This document shows, in pieces, positions 10,214 through 20,964 of a DNA stretch of 64,000 bases. A program made the position numbers and the translations under genes. The DNA lies in the NCBI GenBank assembly GCA_035771165.1, contig JAWNZC010000229.1, positions 62,001 through 126,000 of the forward strand, in the 5' to 3' direction. The notes below the pieces were generated by a model. It was not told where the DNA came from. It did no database searches and saw only the letters and a program-made list of their open reading frames with translations. This stretch comes from Paragorgia papillata (taxonomy: Eukaryota; Cnidaria; Anthozoa; Scleralcyonacea; Coralliidae). Each line of letters begins with the position of its first letter. Positions within the stretch are counted from its first letter, which is position 1.

Positions 10214-10850
10214 AAACTTCTCTTCCCCGGCGACGCCCTCCTCCGTTATCTCAAAGGGAACACTTTCCAACGCCAAGATAATGCGAAAACAGCCATCATT
10301 CTGTTTGTCCTGGGGCATTGCTACAAGAGCATGTTCATTCACAAGTTCACTCTTTTCTCCTTCATCGATCACATTCAGAAGATTATCTAATCTTTTTTCA
10401 CACGACTCCAGTTCCAAAAGGCAAGTTTCGTTAAACGATAACAAAGCTTTTTCGTTCGATTCCTTGAAACTAACATAATGCGGTTTCTCTTTGCGGTTTC
10501 TTTTCACTTTTTTGGGAGCAACTTTTGATTTTTTTGCGGATTTCTTTTTGAAAGTTGTTTGTAGTTTTTTGACGACGTAGTCCAGTACTTCGTATTCGTT
10601 TTCCGCGTCCTTTTCCTCGTCTTGAACTTCAGCGTAGGAGTCGTTAATGATGGCGAGGAACATGTTCATCAGAATAAAAACATTCAAACCAACAAACCCA
10701 AAGAAATAAAGTGCTCCTAGAACAGGATTATAACCATACCAAGGCTTCGATGTAGTCTTGGAGTTCTGCGCCGAATACTGTAAACGCGAACATAACAAAT
10801 GCCATGAAACCGAAAAAGAAAGGAAGACAAAAGCTTAAGATTGGTTCCTT
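10208..10850 (-). pseudogene. Polycystin (PKD/TRPP-type) channel C-terminal fragment, pore deleted and frameshifted
   Basis: Reading from 10850 downward, one frame gives a membrane segment (KEPILSFCLPFFFGFMAFV, then FAFTVFGAELQDY), typical of the helix before the polycystin pore. Within a few codons the frame must change to reach WYGYNPVLGALYFF and NVFILMNMFLAIINDSYAEV, the final transmembrane helix, whose FILMNMFLAIIND motif is highly characteristic. Roughly 30-35 residues of pore helix and filter expected between them are missing, with no room for an intron. After the last helix come ~140 cytoplasmic residues, lysine-rich (KKKSAKKSKVAPKKVK), ending EEGVAGEEKFD and a stop. Polycystins are calcium-permeable channels of cilia and other membranes. 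This copy looks dead unless the deletion is an assembly error. No upstream exons were recognised. Confidence 0.75.
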
Positions 10851-10934
10851 CAACCCTTCTAGATGGTTAATACTAAAAGGAATATTTATATAATATACTT
10901 TTTATGTTTGTTTAACAATAATTACTGATGTTTT

Positions 10935-11418
10935 TAAATTGAAGTGCCTATGAAACGAAAATTAAGTTTATCTTATTTGAAAGAACACTTCAAATTATAG
11001 AGTAACATCTTTTGCAGTTTTTCGTTTCCTTGCTTTGTTTTTGAGATATCTTAGTTTGTTTGATATGCAAATTAAATATATTGACGTCGTAAGTGCATAA
11101 TGAGCTATTAGAGAAGGTTAGATATGTTTTCTATTATCAAACCAAATTAATTTGAATGAAGCATGTGGATGCACAACACTAAACATGTAGATCTTCAAGT
11201 GATTATTATATTTGATAATAGCAAAGATATATAACTTTTTTCAATAACTCATTATGCACATGTGACGTTACAATGTTTAATTTGCATATCAAACAAACTA
11301 AAATATCTCGAGAACGAAGCAAGGAAACGAAAAACTGCAAAATATGTTACTCTATCATTTAAAGTGTTCTTTCAAATAAGACAAACTTAATTTTCGTTTC
11401 ATAAGCACTTTAAGTGTA
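10935..11418. mobile_element. Foldback element, family also seen at 37.7-38.4 kb
   Basis: Inverted arms of about 200 bp (10940-11130 and 11205-11415) share AATTAAGTTTATCTTATTTGAAAGAACA, the CGTTTCCTTGCTTTG block and TTGTTTGATATGCAAATTAA. The same block order recurs at 37680-38355, so it is a dispersed non-autonomous family. It has no ORF. Confidence 0.75.
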
Positions 11419-12235
11419 ATGACGGTACACATGCTTTTAATTAAATAATAAGGACTTTAAGATCGACGACGTCAACCTCAACGACGATGTCCTTTAAACA
11501 AAACAAAGAGAATGAATAATTTTAGATCCAAGAGTAATCTCAACACCGTCCTCGTTCTTTATACAACGCCATACAGAGCATTTTCACGTCTTCAGGACGA
11601 TGTCAACGGCCAAAAGATGAGAACTGTTGCTTGAGATTGACTTCAATATGGACACTACAACAATATTAGCAATACTGGGGCGTTTTGGAAGTCGTTAAAC
11701 TAGCTTCAAATATCAAATATAATAGTCAGTTAACTGTGACTTCTTTAAATTGTAAAACTTATTTTGCGTTTTAACCGCCGTCGTCGTCCTAACATCTTAG
11801 GCCACATCCACACGTATACGTTTTCCCAGCGTTTTCATATTGTTTCAGGTAATGAGACCATTGTTTTCTGCTCCCCTGAGGACCGAGAACAATATAAAAA
11901 CGCTATGAAAATGCATACATATCACGGCCACCTCGGTTTTCATTGTTCCCACAAGAACATTTAATATCTCTAAATAACGTGATGCATAAAGATTATATAA
12001 GATTAGTAACTAATCACACCTAATCTTTATGCATTAGGTACGATTAGTAACTAATCCTACCTAATGTTTACCTCAAAGTTCGCTTATGCATATAATAACT
12101 AACAAATACATGAAGTGAACACTTATCGAATTAGTATTAATCACAACTCAATAATTTATTGACTTTGAAGTTGTTGATTCCAACAAAAGCGTTCTTGTTT
12201 TACTTTCGTTCTTCTTCGGAAACAGTAATATTACA
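11419..12235. other. Non-coding, minor inverted repeats
   Basis: No gene is supported. At 11800-11925 a short inverted pair (GCGTTTTCATATTGTT and AACAATATAAAAACGC) belongs to a family that reappears near 32390. Near 12002-12060 the palindrome GATTAGTAACTAATC occurs twice. Confidence 0.5.
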
Positions 12236-12236
12236 A

Positions 12237-12392
12237 AGTGATAGCATGGCATTTCAGTTGATTAGTAAGTAAATGTACCTCAAGCCTCGGGCTTCGCCAT
12301 TGGGACTTTTACTAAACCTCCCTCGGCTTTCGGGTACATTTAATCACTAATCAACCTCAATGCCATGTTATTACTTATGAAAATTTAAAAAA
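12237..12392. mobile_element. Small foldback element
   Basis: The sequence AGCATGGCATTTCAGTTGATTAGT on the left is matched inverted by ACTAATCAACCTCAATGCCATG on the right. An inner stem lies around GGTACATTT/AAATGTACC. It is about 150 bp, with an end sequence (TGTTATTACTTA) shared with the 6983 and 38985 family. Confidence 0.65.
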
Positions 12393-12534
12393 AAAAGAAC
12401 TAAAAAAGACTCTGGTATTTAGTGTATTCAGTAACCTGATCTTCTCCTCTTACTTTCTATATACATGTAACTTACCAGTGAGTTAGGTTAGCCTATTATT
12501 GTTAGGACCATAAATTGCATACTGATTCGGGTTA

Positions 12535-13048
12535 GGGCTTTTGTTGGCCTTAGGTCTGCAGTCCAGTCCAGAGTCCTGTTCAAAGTCAAGTCGAAAGTCC
12601 AGACCAGTCCTGTCCAAAACCTAGCAGAAAGTACTGTCCAAAGTTCAATCCAAAGTCCTGCCCAAACTACAAATTGCATTCCAAAGTATAGTCCAGCGTC
12701 CAATTCAAAGATCAATCCGAAGACCAATCCAAAGTTCAGACAAGTATTTATTCAAACATCCAGTCACACGTCCTGTCCAAACTCTATTCTAAAGTAATCA
12801 AACATTTAGTCGAACCTCTACTCCAAAGTACGTTCAAAAATCCAATCTAACTTTCATTCCAAAATACAGTCAAATGTAAAATCCAAATTTCATTGCAAAC
12901 TACAGTCAAACATCCAGTCCAATGATCAATTACAAAGTACAGTCAAACATCCCGTCCAACGTTCATTCCAAAGTACAGTACAACATCTAGTTCAACGTTC
13001 ATTCCAAAGTACTGTCAAACATCAAATCCAACATTCACTCCAAAGTAG
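12535..13048. repeat. Degenerate tandem repeat upstream of the LRR-Roco gene
   Basis: A decayed array based on CATTCCAAAGTACAGTCAAACATC; the clearest copies, at 12960-13045, have a 36-bp period. Earlier copies shorten to CCAAAGTCCTGTC-like pieces. It ends about 20 bp before the first ATG of the gene, so it occupies the expected promoter/5' UTR region. Confidence 0.7.
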
Positions 13049-13053
13049 ATAAG

Positions 13054-13068
13054 ATGAGGATGGACTGA
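13054..13068 (+). promoter_or_regulatory. Short upstream ORF (MRMD-stop)
   Basis: ATG AGG ATG GAC TGA ends two bases before the start codon used for the main ORF. If this lies in the mature 5' UTR it could reduce initiation at 13071. If the true first exon lies further upstream, it is irrelevant. Confidence 0.3.
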
Positions 13069-13070
13069 AG

Positions 13071-16000
13071 ATGAGGTATTTTAAACCAGGTGCGCTTGCT
13101 TGTCTAGATCAATGCACAGTTTCTGGTGAGGAAGAACTGGTAATCGCAAGTGGGGAACCAGGAGACACGTTAACTGTAAATGTTGGTGAATATAAGGATA
13201 ACCCTTGGGGGAAAACAATCGAAAATTTTCCTGAAATTTGTAATCAGGATATTATTCTAAAAACGTCGAATAAACAACCAACCCAGCTTCGAGCATCATC
13301 AGAATGTAGCACAATTCCGCTTGAAGGAATGACAAACCTTCAAAGGTTCTTGTTATGTGCCAAAGGGGAGAAGATTTTACCTACTGGAATGGATCAACTA
13401 CACAATCTTCAAGAATTATTTTTCTATGATAATCCGTTGGGTAATAATTTTGAATTGTCATGTAATGTTTTCAATCTTCGTAAACTTGTCCTGTTCAACT
13501 GTGGATTAAAGTCCTTACCTTCGGCTATAACCAAGATGAAGCAGCTAGAGGTACTTGGGTTATATTACAATGATTTCCACGATCAATCGATTTCTTTTTG
13601 TGAACTTGTGAAACTCAAACGACTAGCAATTTTCGCTTGTAACCTGCATACATATCCACAAGGGCTTGAAGATCACACCAGTTTGGAAGCTTTAAATCTT
13701 GGCGACAATCCCAAGCTTGGTAAGCAGCCATTTTCGATTACTGGGCTCAAGAATTTGAAAGAGCTTAGAATGAATGCATGTGCCCTTGAAACAGTTCCAG
13801 ATGGTCTCGAGAATTGCGTTAATTTAGAAGATCTGGACCTTTCCCGCAACACCAACCTTGGTAAGCTGCCATTTTCAATTGCTAAATTGAAGAATTTAAG
13901 ATCGCTGGATATGAGGAACTGTAGTCTTGAAAAATTACCGGATGGTCTCGAGAATTGCGTTAATTTAGAAGTTCTGGACCTTACCCTCAACGCCAACCTT
14001 GTTAAGCTGCCATTTTCAATTGCTAAATTGAAGAATTTAAGAAAGCTGAATATGGAGGACTGTAGTCTTGAAAAATTCCCGGATGGTCTCGAGAATTGCG
14101 TTAATTTAGAAGATCTGGTCCTTTCCTTCAACGCCAACCTTGGTAAGCTGCCATTTTCAATTGCTAAATTGAAGAATTTAAGATCGCTGAATATGTCGTT
14201 CTGTAGTCTTGAAAAATTCCCGGATGGTCTCGAGAATTGCGTTAATTTAGAAGATCTGTTCCTTTCCCACAACGCCAACCTTGGTAAGCTGCCATTTTCA
14301 ATTGCTAAATTGAAGAATTTAAGATCGCTGAATATGGAGAACTGTAGTCTTGAAAAATTCCCGGATGGTCTCGAGAATTGCGTTAATTTAGAAGATCTGT
14401 TCCTTTCCTACAACGCCAACCTTGGTAAGCTGCCATTTTCAATTGCTAAATTGAAGAATTTAAGAAAGCTGGATATGAGGAACTGTAGTCTTGAAAAATT
14501 CCCGGATGGTCTCGAGAATTGCGTTAATTTAGAAGATCTGTTCCTTTCCTACAACGCCAACCTTGGTAAGTTGCCATTTTCAATTGCTGAATTGAAGAAT
14601 TTAAGATCGCTGTATATGAGGAACTGTAGTCTTGAAAAATTCCCGGATGGTCTCGAGAATTGCGTTAATTTAGAAGATCTGTTCCTTTCCGACAACGCCA
14701 ACCTTGGTAAGCTGCCATTTTCAATTCCTGAATTGAAGAATTTAAGAAAGCTGTATATGAGGAACTGTAGTCTTGAAAAATTCCCGGATGGTCTCGAGAA
14801 TTGCGTTAATTTAGAAGATCTGGTCCTTTTCAACAACGCCAACCTTGGTAAGCTGCCATTTTCAATTGCTGAATTGAAGAATTTAAGAAAGCTGAATATG
14901 TCGTACTGTAGTCTTGAAAAATTCCCGGATGGTCTCGAGAATTGCGTTAATTTAGAAGGTCTGAACCTTTCCGACAACGCCAACCTTGGTAAGCTGCCAT
15001 TTTCAATTCCTGAATTGAAGAATTTAAGAAAGCTGAATATGGTGAACTGTAGTCTTGAAAAATTCCCGGATGGTCTCGAGAATTGCGTTAATTTAGAAGA
15101 TCTGGACTTTTGGAACAACACCATCCATGTTTTGCCAGATGCTGTACTTGAACTTCCCAATCTTGTCAGTTTAGGTATGGTGTCAAATAGACTAAGTGAA
15201 TTGTCAGAAAGTTTTACTAACTTAATTGACAGGAATGTGGAATTTTACCTCAATGGCAACGTGCTAGGTACACCACCACAAGTTATTTGTGAAAATCCTA
15301 GTGCAATTTTGAAATATTTCCAAGACATTGCAAAGTTTGGCAAAGCTCATTCTAAACGGCTTCGACTGTTGGCGATTGGAAATACTGGTGCTGGAAAAAC
15401 AAGTCTGGTTAATGGATTGTTGTTGGGAGAATCAAGGTTGACCAGACCAGAGGAGAGAACAGAAGGGATTGAGATCAGAAAGTGGTTTCCAGATCCTGCA
15501 AATAAGGATCTTGAGCTTGAAATCTGGGATTTTGGTGGTCACATGGAGTACCAAACTGTGAGTCATTACTTTATGGAAGAAAAGTCTTTGTTTCTTTTGG
15601 TTGTGGATATTTCAGAGTATGAAATGACTGATGAATCATATTATGCAAATACTGGCAAGTGGATTGATGAAGTAAAGAGCATTGTACCGCGACCTGTTGT
15701 TGTGGTGGCTGCAACAAAATGTGACCGTATTGATTCAAGCCTTGTCAAAGATAAGTGTCGTCAAATGTCAACCAAAATTGTCGAACAAGAAGATGTGGAT
15801 ATAAAGTTAATAGAAAGTGATATAAAAAAGTTGGAGGGAAATGCCGATGATGACAAGTATAGGATTGACAAACTAAAGTTATTGTTAAGAAATCGACCTG
15901 TTCTTCCAACAGTTTTTGCATCACAGGAGAACAATCAATATGCTAATGCTAAAACAGTTATTGTTGCAGCATCAGCTGGAGATAAAGTCCGGGAAGATGC

Positions 16001-17190
16001 AGCCTGGGTAACTGAGGCAACTCTTGAGCCAATAACTGACTTAAAATTGTTGAAACAAGAACTGTTCCAAACTGGGAGTAACACAGTTTTGTTTCCTCAT
16101 TTGCAAGACACTCTTCCGTCATTATGGGTAGAAATTGAGAAATTGTTAGCAACTTTGGGAAAGACAAAGTACCTAAAACTTGAAGAGCTTGAAAAGTGGT
16201 TGTGTGAACACAATCAAGAGTTCAAGAAAGTTGATGACAAGGAAAATACTTTGAACTCAATTCTTCTTTATCTTGTTGGCCTTGGAAAGGTTTTAAGATT
16301 CACAGACCTCGAAGAGCTAAAAGAGCTTGTCTTTCCAGATCCCCAATGGCTTATCATGTTGATCAAAGATGTCGTTCATCATGATTTGTCTTCTCACCTG
16401 CAATACAAAGAAGTTTTTAAAGCTTGCAACATGGATGATGTGAAATTTGGAGAAGAGAAAAAAGAATTGATTGATCATGGCCTACTTTCAGAATCTCTTT
16501 TGCGATGCATTTGGTATGATGCTGTTCCTGAAGAAGCTGACTTTGAGAAGCTTGCTCCTCTACTCTATCATTTTGATGTGGGTTATGAAATGACACTGAA
16601 AGAAGCCGAGCTTGAGGATAAAGAAATCAACAAGAGGTATACCTTTATCCCAGCACTAATGCCTGAAACCCATCCTGATACCATTCAAGATGTATGGCCA
16701 ACACATGCATCAGAAGACCAGTGGGAAACAAAGAGCATATACAAATTCCATAGTCGTGTCCCCGTTGGTCTGTTTGAACGACAAATGGTCCGTTGCCACC
16801 AGGGTTCTGACTACATGCTTCATTGGAAGGAAGGATTCCTTGGTGTTTACAACATGGCCGAGCCAGAAGAAGTTAAATTTTGCATAACCAAGAAAACTAA
16901 AAGTGAGATTGATATTTCTGCCAGGATAGGGAAACATGGTCAACTAAATACCCTGTGGAAGGCTGTCATACAGCTCCACCAGATCTTTTTAAAAATGGTG
17001 AAGGAGTTGTGGCCAGAACTTCGCTATAACATTTACAATAAATGTGATCAATGTAACCAGTGTCATCATGAAATGGACTTTGAGAGGCTCCTGAAAACTC
17101 CAGACAGCTACGAAAAGACTTTTGTCTGCAGGAAGACTTCTCGACCTGTACCTGCTAAAGTCACAAACAAGCTGGTCTTTCCTCCAAAAG
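13071..17190 (+). CDS. LRR-ROC-COR-Death protein, exon 1 (LRR array, Roc GTPase, COR-like region)
   Basis: This exon encodes residues 1-1373 of a predicted 1,560-residue protein. Residues ~85-720 are leucine-rich repeats, including nine near-identical 47-residue LRR pairs from ~243. A Roc-type GTPase follows: P-loop GNTGAGKTS at 770-778, switch II WDFGGH at 819-824, and TKCD at 882-885 in place of NKxD. Residues ~1045-1330 resemble a COR region (FPDPQWLIMLIKDVVHH), and a Cys/His cluster CDQCNQCHH lies near 1337. The order LRR-ROC-COR is that of MFHAS1/LRRK-type Roco proteins, which signal through GTP-regulated dimers. The exon ends AAAAG|GTAATA at 17190. If the donor is ignored, the frame runs 13 codons into the intron. 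The start at 13071 is the first in-frame Met; an upstream exon is possible. A role in innate sensing or cell death is inferred from the domain set. Confidence 0.9.
13800..15115 (+). repeat. Nine-copy 141-bp in-frame LRR repeat plus partial tenth
   Basis: Units start at 13800, 13941, 14082, 14223, 14364, 14505, 14646, 14787 and 14928, with a diverging tenth at 15069. Every unit begins GATGGTCTCGAGAATTGC and codes for 47 residues (two LRRs). The backbone is almost base-for-base identical between units. Differences cluster in the codons around LxLSxNAN and LxMxxCS, the exposed residues of the two beta strands. One synonymous change (CTG to TTG in the unit at 14505) is visible among units 2-9; all other differences change an amino acid. 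Confidence 0.95.
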
Positions 17191-17217
17191 GTAATATTCT
17201 TTTTTTGCAACATTTTA

Positions 17218-17665
17218 ATAATCAGACATAGTTTAATGCTACTCTGGCTTAAAAGTTTTTTGAAGCTTAAAAGTTACTGGTTAAAAAGATGCAAATAGGC
17301 TTCCGGCAATAGACCGCCCTCATCACGATTTTAATAGAGTGTGGGCGCTATTGATGTGCCAAGCTTCTAAACAACGTCTTTGGTGGTACGGTGGATTGGT
17401 ACAGTAGTGATAATTTTTTATCTCATGGTTGGTTTTGCACTGTGGGATAATTCAAAAATTATCACTACCATCCACGATACCACCAAAGACGTTGTTTGGA
17501 AGTGTGGCACAGCAGTAGCACCCACTCTCCATTAAATGATGATGATGGCGAGTGTTGAAACATTGGGTCATGAACAGTAACTTTAAGCTACTTTGAAAAA
17601 ACTTTGAAGCCAGAGTAGAGTTAAACTATGTCTGATTCTTCACCTGGCTGCGTTGGGAATTTATT
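17218..17665. mobile_element. Internally deleted relative of the 29.7-31.6 kb TIR element (intron 1)
   Basis: The ends ATCAGACATAGTTTAATGCTA and the inverted TTAAACTATGTCTGATTCTTC match the terminal repeats of the element at 29676-31585. The inside retains TGCAAATAGGCTTCCGGCA, the CAACGTCTTTGG hairpin arms and a decayed GTTGAAACATTGGGTCATG motif. It lies wholly inside intron 1 and overlaps the read-through stop of exon 1. Confidence 0.75.
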
Positions 17666-17699
17666 TGTTGATTTTAGTAAACTTCTATTGGCACGACGA

Positions 17700-18375
17700 C
17701 AAAAAGAGGTTGTTTTGGACGGCTCAGACAAGAATGGGTTAAACCATTGCTACCTATATATAGGCAGGCCGAGGGTTCTTTTTTTGACTAGTAAAACCAT
17801 CTGGTGTTAAACTGAGTAAAATAATAAAGGGGTCATTTTCGGCCAGCTCAGGCAGGAATGGGTTAATGAATTGTTAACTCATTACTGCCTAGGATGTTTG
17901 AGAGTTCTCTCTTTGATGGGTAAAATCATCTGGTGTTAGACACAGTAAATCAATAAAGGGACCATTTTTGACCAGCTCAGGCAGGAATGGGTTAATCAAT
18001 TGTTAACTCATTACTGCCTAGGATGTTTGAGAGTTCTCTCTTTGATGGGTAAAATCATCTGGTGTTAGACACAGTAAAACAATAAAGGGACCATTTTTGA
18101 CCAGCTCAGGCAGGAATGGGTTAATCACTTGTTGACTCATTGCTGCCTAGGATGTCTGAGGGTTCTCTCTTTGATGAGTAAAATCATCTGGTGTTAGACA
18201 GAGTAAAACAATAAAGGGACCATTTTTGACCAGCTCAGGCAGGAATGGGTTAATCACTTGTTAACTCATTGCTGTCTAGGATGGCTGAGAGTTCTCTCTT
18301 TGATGAGTAAAATCATCTGGTGTTAAACAGAGTAAAATTAAAAAATGGTCGTTTTGGGCCGGCTCAGGCTGAAGA
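17700..18375 (+). repeat. 129-bp tandem array (intron 1)
   Basis: The landmark GGCAGGAATGGGTTAA recurs at 17851, 17980, 18109 and 18238, an exact 129-bp spacing, with decayed copies on either side. Each unit includes TCATCTGGTGTTAGACACAGTAAAA and CAATAAAGGGACCATTTTTGACC. Confidence 0.9.
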
Positions 18376-18635
18376 GGGGTAAAAATGCCATGGCATACTC
18401 CTGAGAGATAGGTATATCCTAGGTTGGAAACTTCTGACTTAAAATGTGTTTAGCTAACTAATGGTAAACACTAGCTTTTCTTATCAAAATGTAAAAACTT
18501 AGTCTCCAATAAGCAAACTGAAATAAATAAGCTAAACCGAAGCAAATTGAAAACTATGTACTGGTGTACATGTATATTTCGCATAAAAGATCCAAAATGT
18601 GTTTTTTTTTGAAGTTCCGAATTTTGTTTTTACAG

Positions 18636-18683
18636 AAGTGGTTGAAGCATTCAACAAAGAGATTGCTAAACCTACAGGTTCAG
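18636..18683 (+). CDS. LRR-ROC-COR-Death protein, exon 2
   Basis: A 48-nt microexon is bounded by GTTTTTACAG| and |GTAAAA. With the one base carried over from exon 1 it reads EVVEAFNKEIAKPTGS and ends in phase 1 again, so the reading frame passes cleanly into exon 3. Because its length is a multiple of three, skipping would keep the frame. It forms the linker between the COR-like region and the Death domain. The call rests on splice sites and phase; transcript data would settle it. Confidence 0.75.
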
Positions 18684-18759
18684 GTAAAAATACTTTTATT
18701 CTGTATGTATAGGGTCTCGTAGTTCATATATGATCTTAATGGAACTTGTTAAGACTAAT

Positions 18760-19555
18760 ATTAACCCATTGCTTCTTAGGATGCCTGAGGGTTCTCCCTT
18801 TGACGAGTAAAATATAGTCTGGTGTTAGGCAGAATAAAATAGTCTTGGTGTTAGATACAGTAAAATAGTCTGGTGTTAGACACAGTAAAATAGTCTGGTG
18901 TTAGACACAGTAAAATAGTCTAGTTAGACAGAGTAAAATAGTCTTAGTGTTAGCCAGAGTAACATAGTCTGGTGTTAGACACAGTAAAATAGTCTGGTGT
19001 TAGACACAGTAAAATAGTCTGGTGTTAGACAGAGTAACATAGTCTAGTGTTAGACAGACTAAAATAGTTTGGTGTTAGACAGAGTAAAATAGTATAAATA
19101 GTCTAGTGTTAGCCAGAGTGAAATAGTCTAATGTTAGCTAGAATAAAATAGTCTGGTTTTTAGACAGAGTAAAAATAGTCTGGTGTTAGACAGAGTAGAA
19201 TAGTCTGGTGTTAGACAAAGTAAAATAGTCTGGTGTTAGACACAGTAAAATAGTCTGGTGTTAGACAGAGTAAAATAGTCTGGTGTTAGACACAGTAAAA
19301 TAGTCTGGTGCTAGACACAGTAAAATAGTCTGGTGTTAAACAGAGTAAAATAGTCTGGTGTTAGACACAGTAAAATAGTCCGGGTTTAGACACAGTAAAA
19401 TAGTCTGGTGTTAGACACAGGTGTTAGACAGAGTAAAATAGTCTGGTGTTAAACAGAGTAAACTAGTCGTGTTGGATAGAGTAACATAGTCTGGTGTTAG
19501 GCATAGTGAAACAATAAAGGGTCATTTATTGTTGATTCAGGCAGGATGAATGGGT
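18760..19555 (+). repeat. 25-bp tandem array nested in a 129-bp unit (intron 2)
   Basis: About 27 copies of a 25-bp unit (TCTGGTGTTAGACACAG + TAAAATAG) fill 18815-19500. The flanks (AACCCATTGCTTCTTAGGATGC on the left; CAATAAAGGGTCATTTATTG and GGCAGGATGAATGGGTTAA on the right) are the two halves of the 129-bp unit found in intron 1. One sub-segment of that unit has therefore been locally amplified. Confidence 0.9.
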
Positions 19556-19564
19556 TAAACAAGG

Positions 19565-20190
19565 GAAGTCGTGGTGCAATTTTTCCATGCAACTTGTCTC
19601 GCAATGATGACTCATGTAGCATTGCAGTTGCAAGACAGTGTTACACGCTGCAACGCGTTTATGCAATTTTCCAATTGAGTGCCAAATCATAACAAAATAT
19701 TGCGAGACAAGTTGCTGAATGGGGTGTTACACGGTGCAGCACTGGAAAAAATTGCTGCAATCGTTGCAGAAAGTAGAACCCGATTCTACTTTGTGCAACG
19801 ATTGCTGCGACTTGTCTCGCAACGATTTTGACCATTGCACAGCATGTTACACTGTGCAATTGTTCATACAACTTGTCTCGCAACGATTTTGACCATTGCA
19901 CAGCATGTTACACGGTGCAATGGTTCATGCAACTTGTCTCGCAACGATTTTGACCATTGCACAGCATGTTACACGTTGCAATGGTTCATGCAACTTGTCT
20001 CGCAACGATTTTGACCATTGCACAGCATGTTACAGGGTGCAATGGTTCATGCAACTTGTCTCGCAACGATTTTGACCATTGCACAGCATGTTACACGGTG
20101 CGATGGTTCATGCAACTTGTCTAGCAACGCCGCCGTCGTGCAACGCCATTGCGAGACAAGGTGCATTAAAAATTGCACCGTGTAACATGG
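19565..20190. mobile_element. TIR element with 61-bp internal tandem array (intron 2)
   Basis: Inverted ends (GGTGCAATTTTTCCATGCAAC with TTGTCTCGCAATG; at the right CATTGCGAGACAAGGTGC and AAAAATTGCACC) enclose five 61-bp copies containing CAACTTGTCTCGCAACGATT, at 19869, 19930, 19991, 20052 and 20113. It has no coding capacity. It ends about 185 bp before the Death-domain exon. Confidence 0.8.
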
Positions 20191-20374
20191 CCTTTAAACA
20201 TTTCATCTCGGTTCAGTCGGAGGAAATTTTTAAGGTTTTTATTAGTTTTGAAAAATTGTAAATAATTGAAATTGTCCTTGTCAGTATAAAAATACATTTG
20301 TGTCCTCTAGTTTTGTTGCAGAATACTTAAATTAAATGTCTTTTCCATTCTTGTGATTTCTACTTTCCCAACAG

Positions 20375-20644
20375 CCCAGAAAATCAGCGAGCTCAATGCT
20401 AATGACTACATTGAAATATGTAATGAGTTGAACCAGCCAAATTACGTTAAAGATTACATAACGTTGGCTGGACACATGGGATACTCCATTAAAGCTGTAA
20501 AGAGATTTCAACAAAGAAACGATCCAGCAGATACTTTACTGAGTCATTGGGGAACTAAAGGTGGGAATAACGTTGAGAAGCTGATTGCATTCTTGAAGAA
20601 AATGGAAAGGGATGACCTTGTTGAGATACTGAGTGGAGAAAAAG
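20375..20644 (+). CDS. LRR-ROC-COR-Death protein, exon 3 (Death domain)
   Basis: A 270-nt exon lies between TTTCCCAACAG| and |GTATTT, phase 1 at both ends. It encodes residues ~1390-1479 (AQKISELNANDY ... DLVEILSGEK). The pattern matches a Death domain fold: YITLAGHMGYS, an internal DPADTLLSHW helix as in the classical tryptophan helix, and a final VEKLIAFLKKMERDDLVEIL helix. Death domains mediate homotypic assembly of apoptotic and immune adaptors. In Roco proteins this arrangement (COR then Death) is known from DAPK1, whereas LRR-ROC-COR is known from MFHAS1, so this protein combines the two. The first methionine in the exon is not a start. Confidence 0.85.
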
Positions 20645-20964
20645 GTATTTTTGGCTTTTTGTTGTTTTTTTCAACTAAAGAAACCAGGCATATTTACAGT
20701 TTTCTCAAGAACACCTTTTTCCATTCTTTCGCCAGCCATTTTCGTAAGTGACGCCGACTTAAACAAATGAAAACAGTAGACAACCCATGCATGTCAACTA
20801 AATTAGGTGGTGCATTCTCCCCAAATTTTGGACAACTCAGATGTTTTTGGGAGCAAGAAAAATACGGGCAAAAAGTTTTTTAAAAAGTTTTCATTTTTTT
20901 CGTCGAGAAATAAATATTTTTGTTATCAAATCATGTTATCAATAAGGCGAATCGGCATTTTCAT

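Noticed and set aside
13673..15160. Minus-strand ORFs of ~200 codons under the LRR array
   Set aside because: They are mirror frames of the 141-bp in-frame repeats; the plus-strand LRR reading is clearly the coding one.
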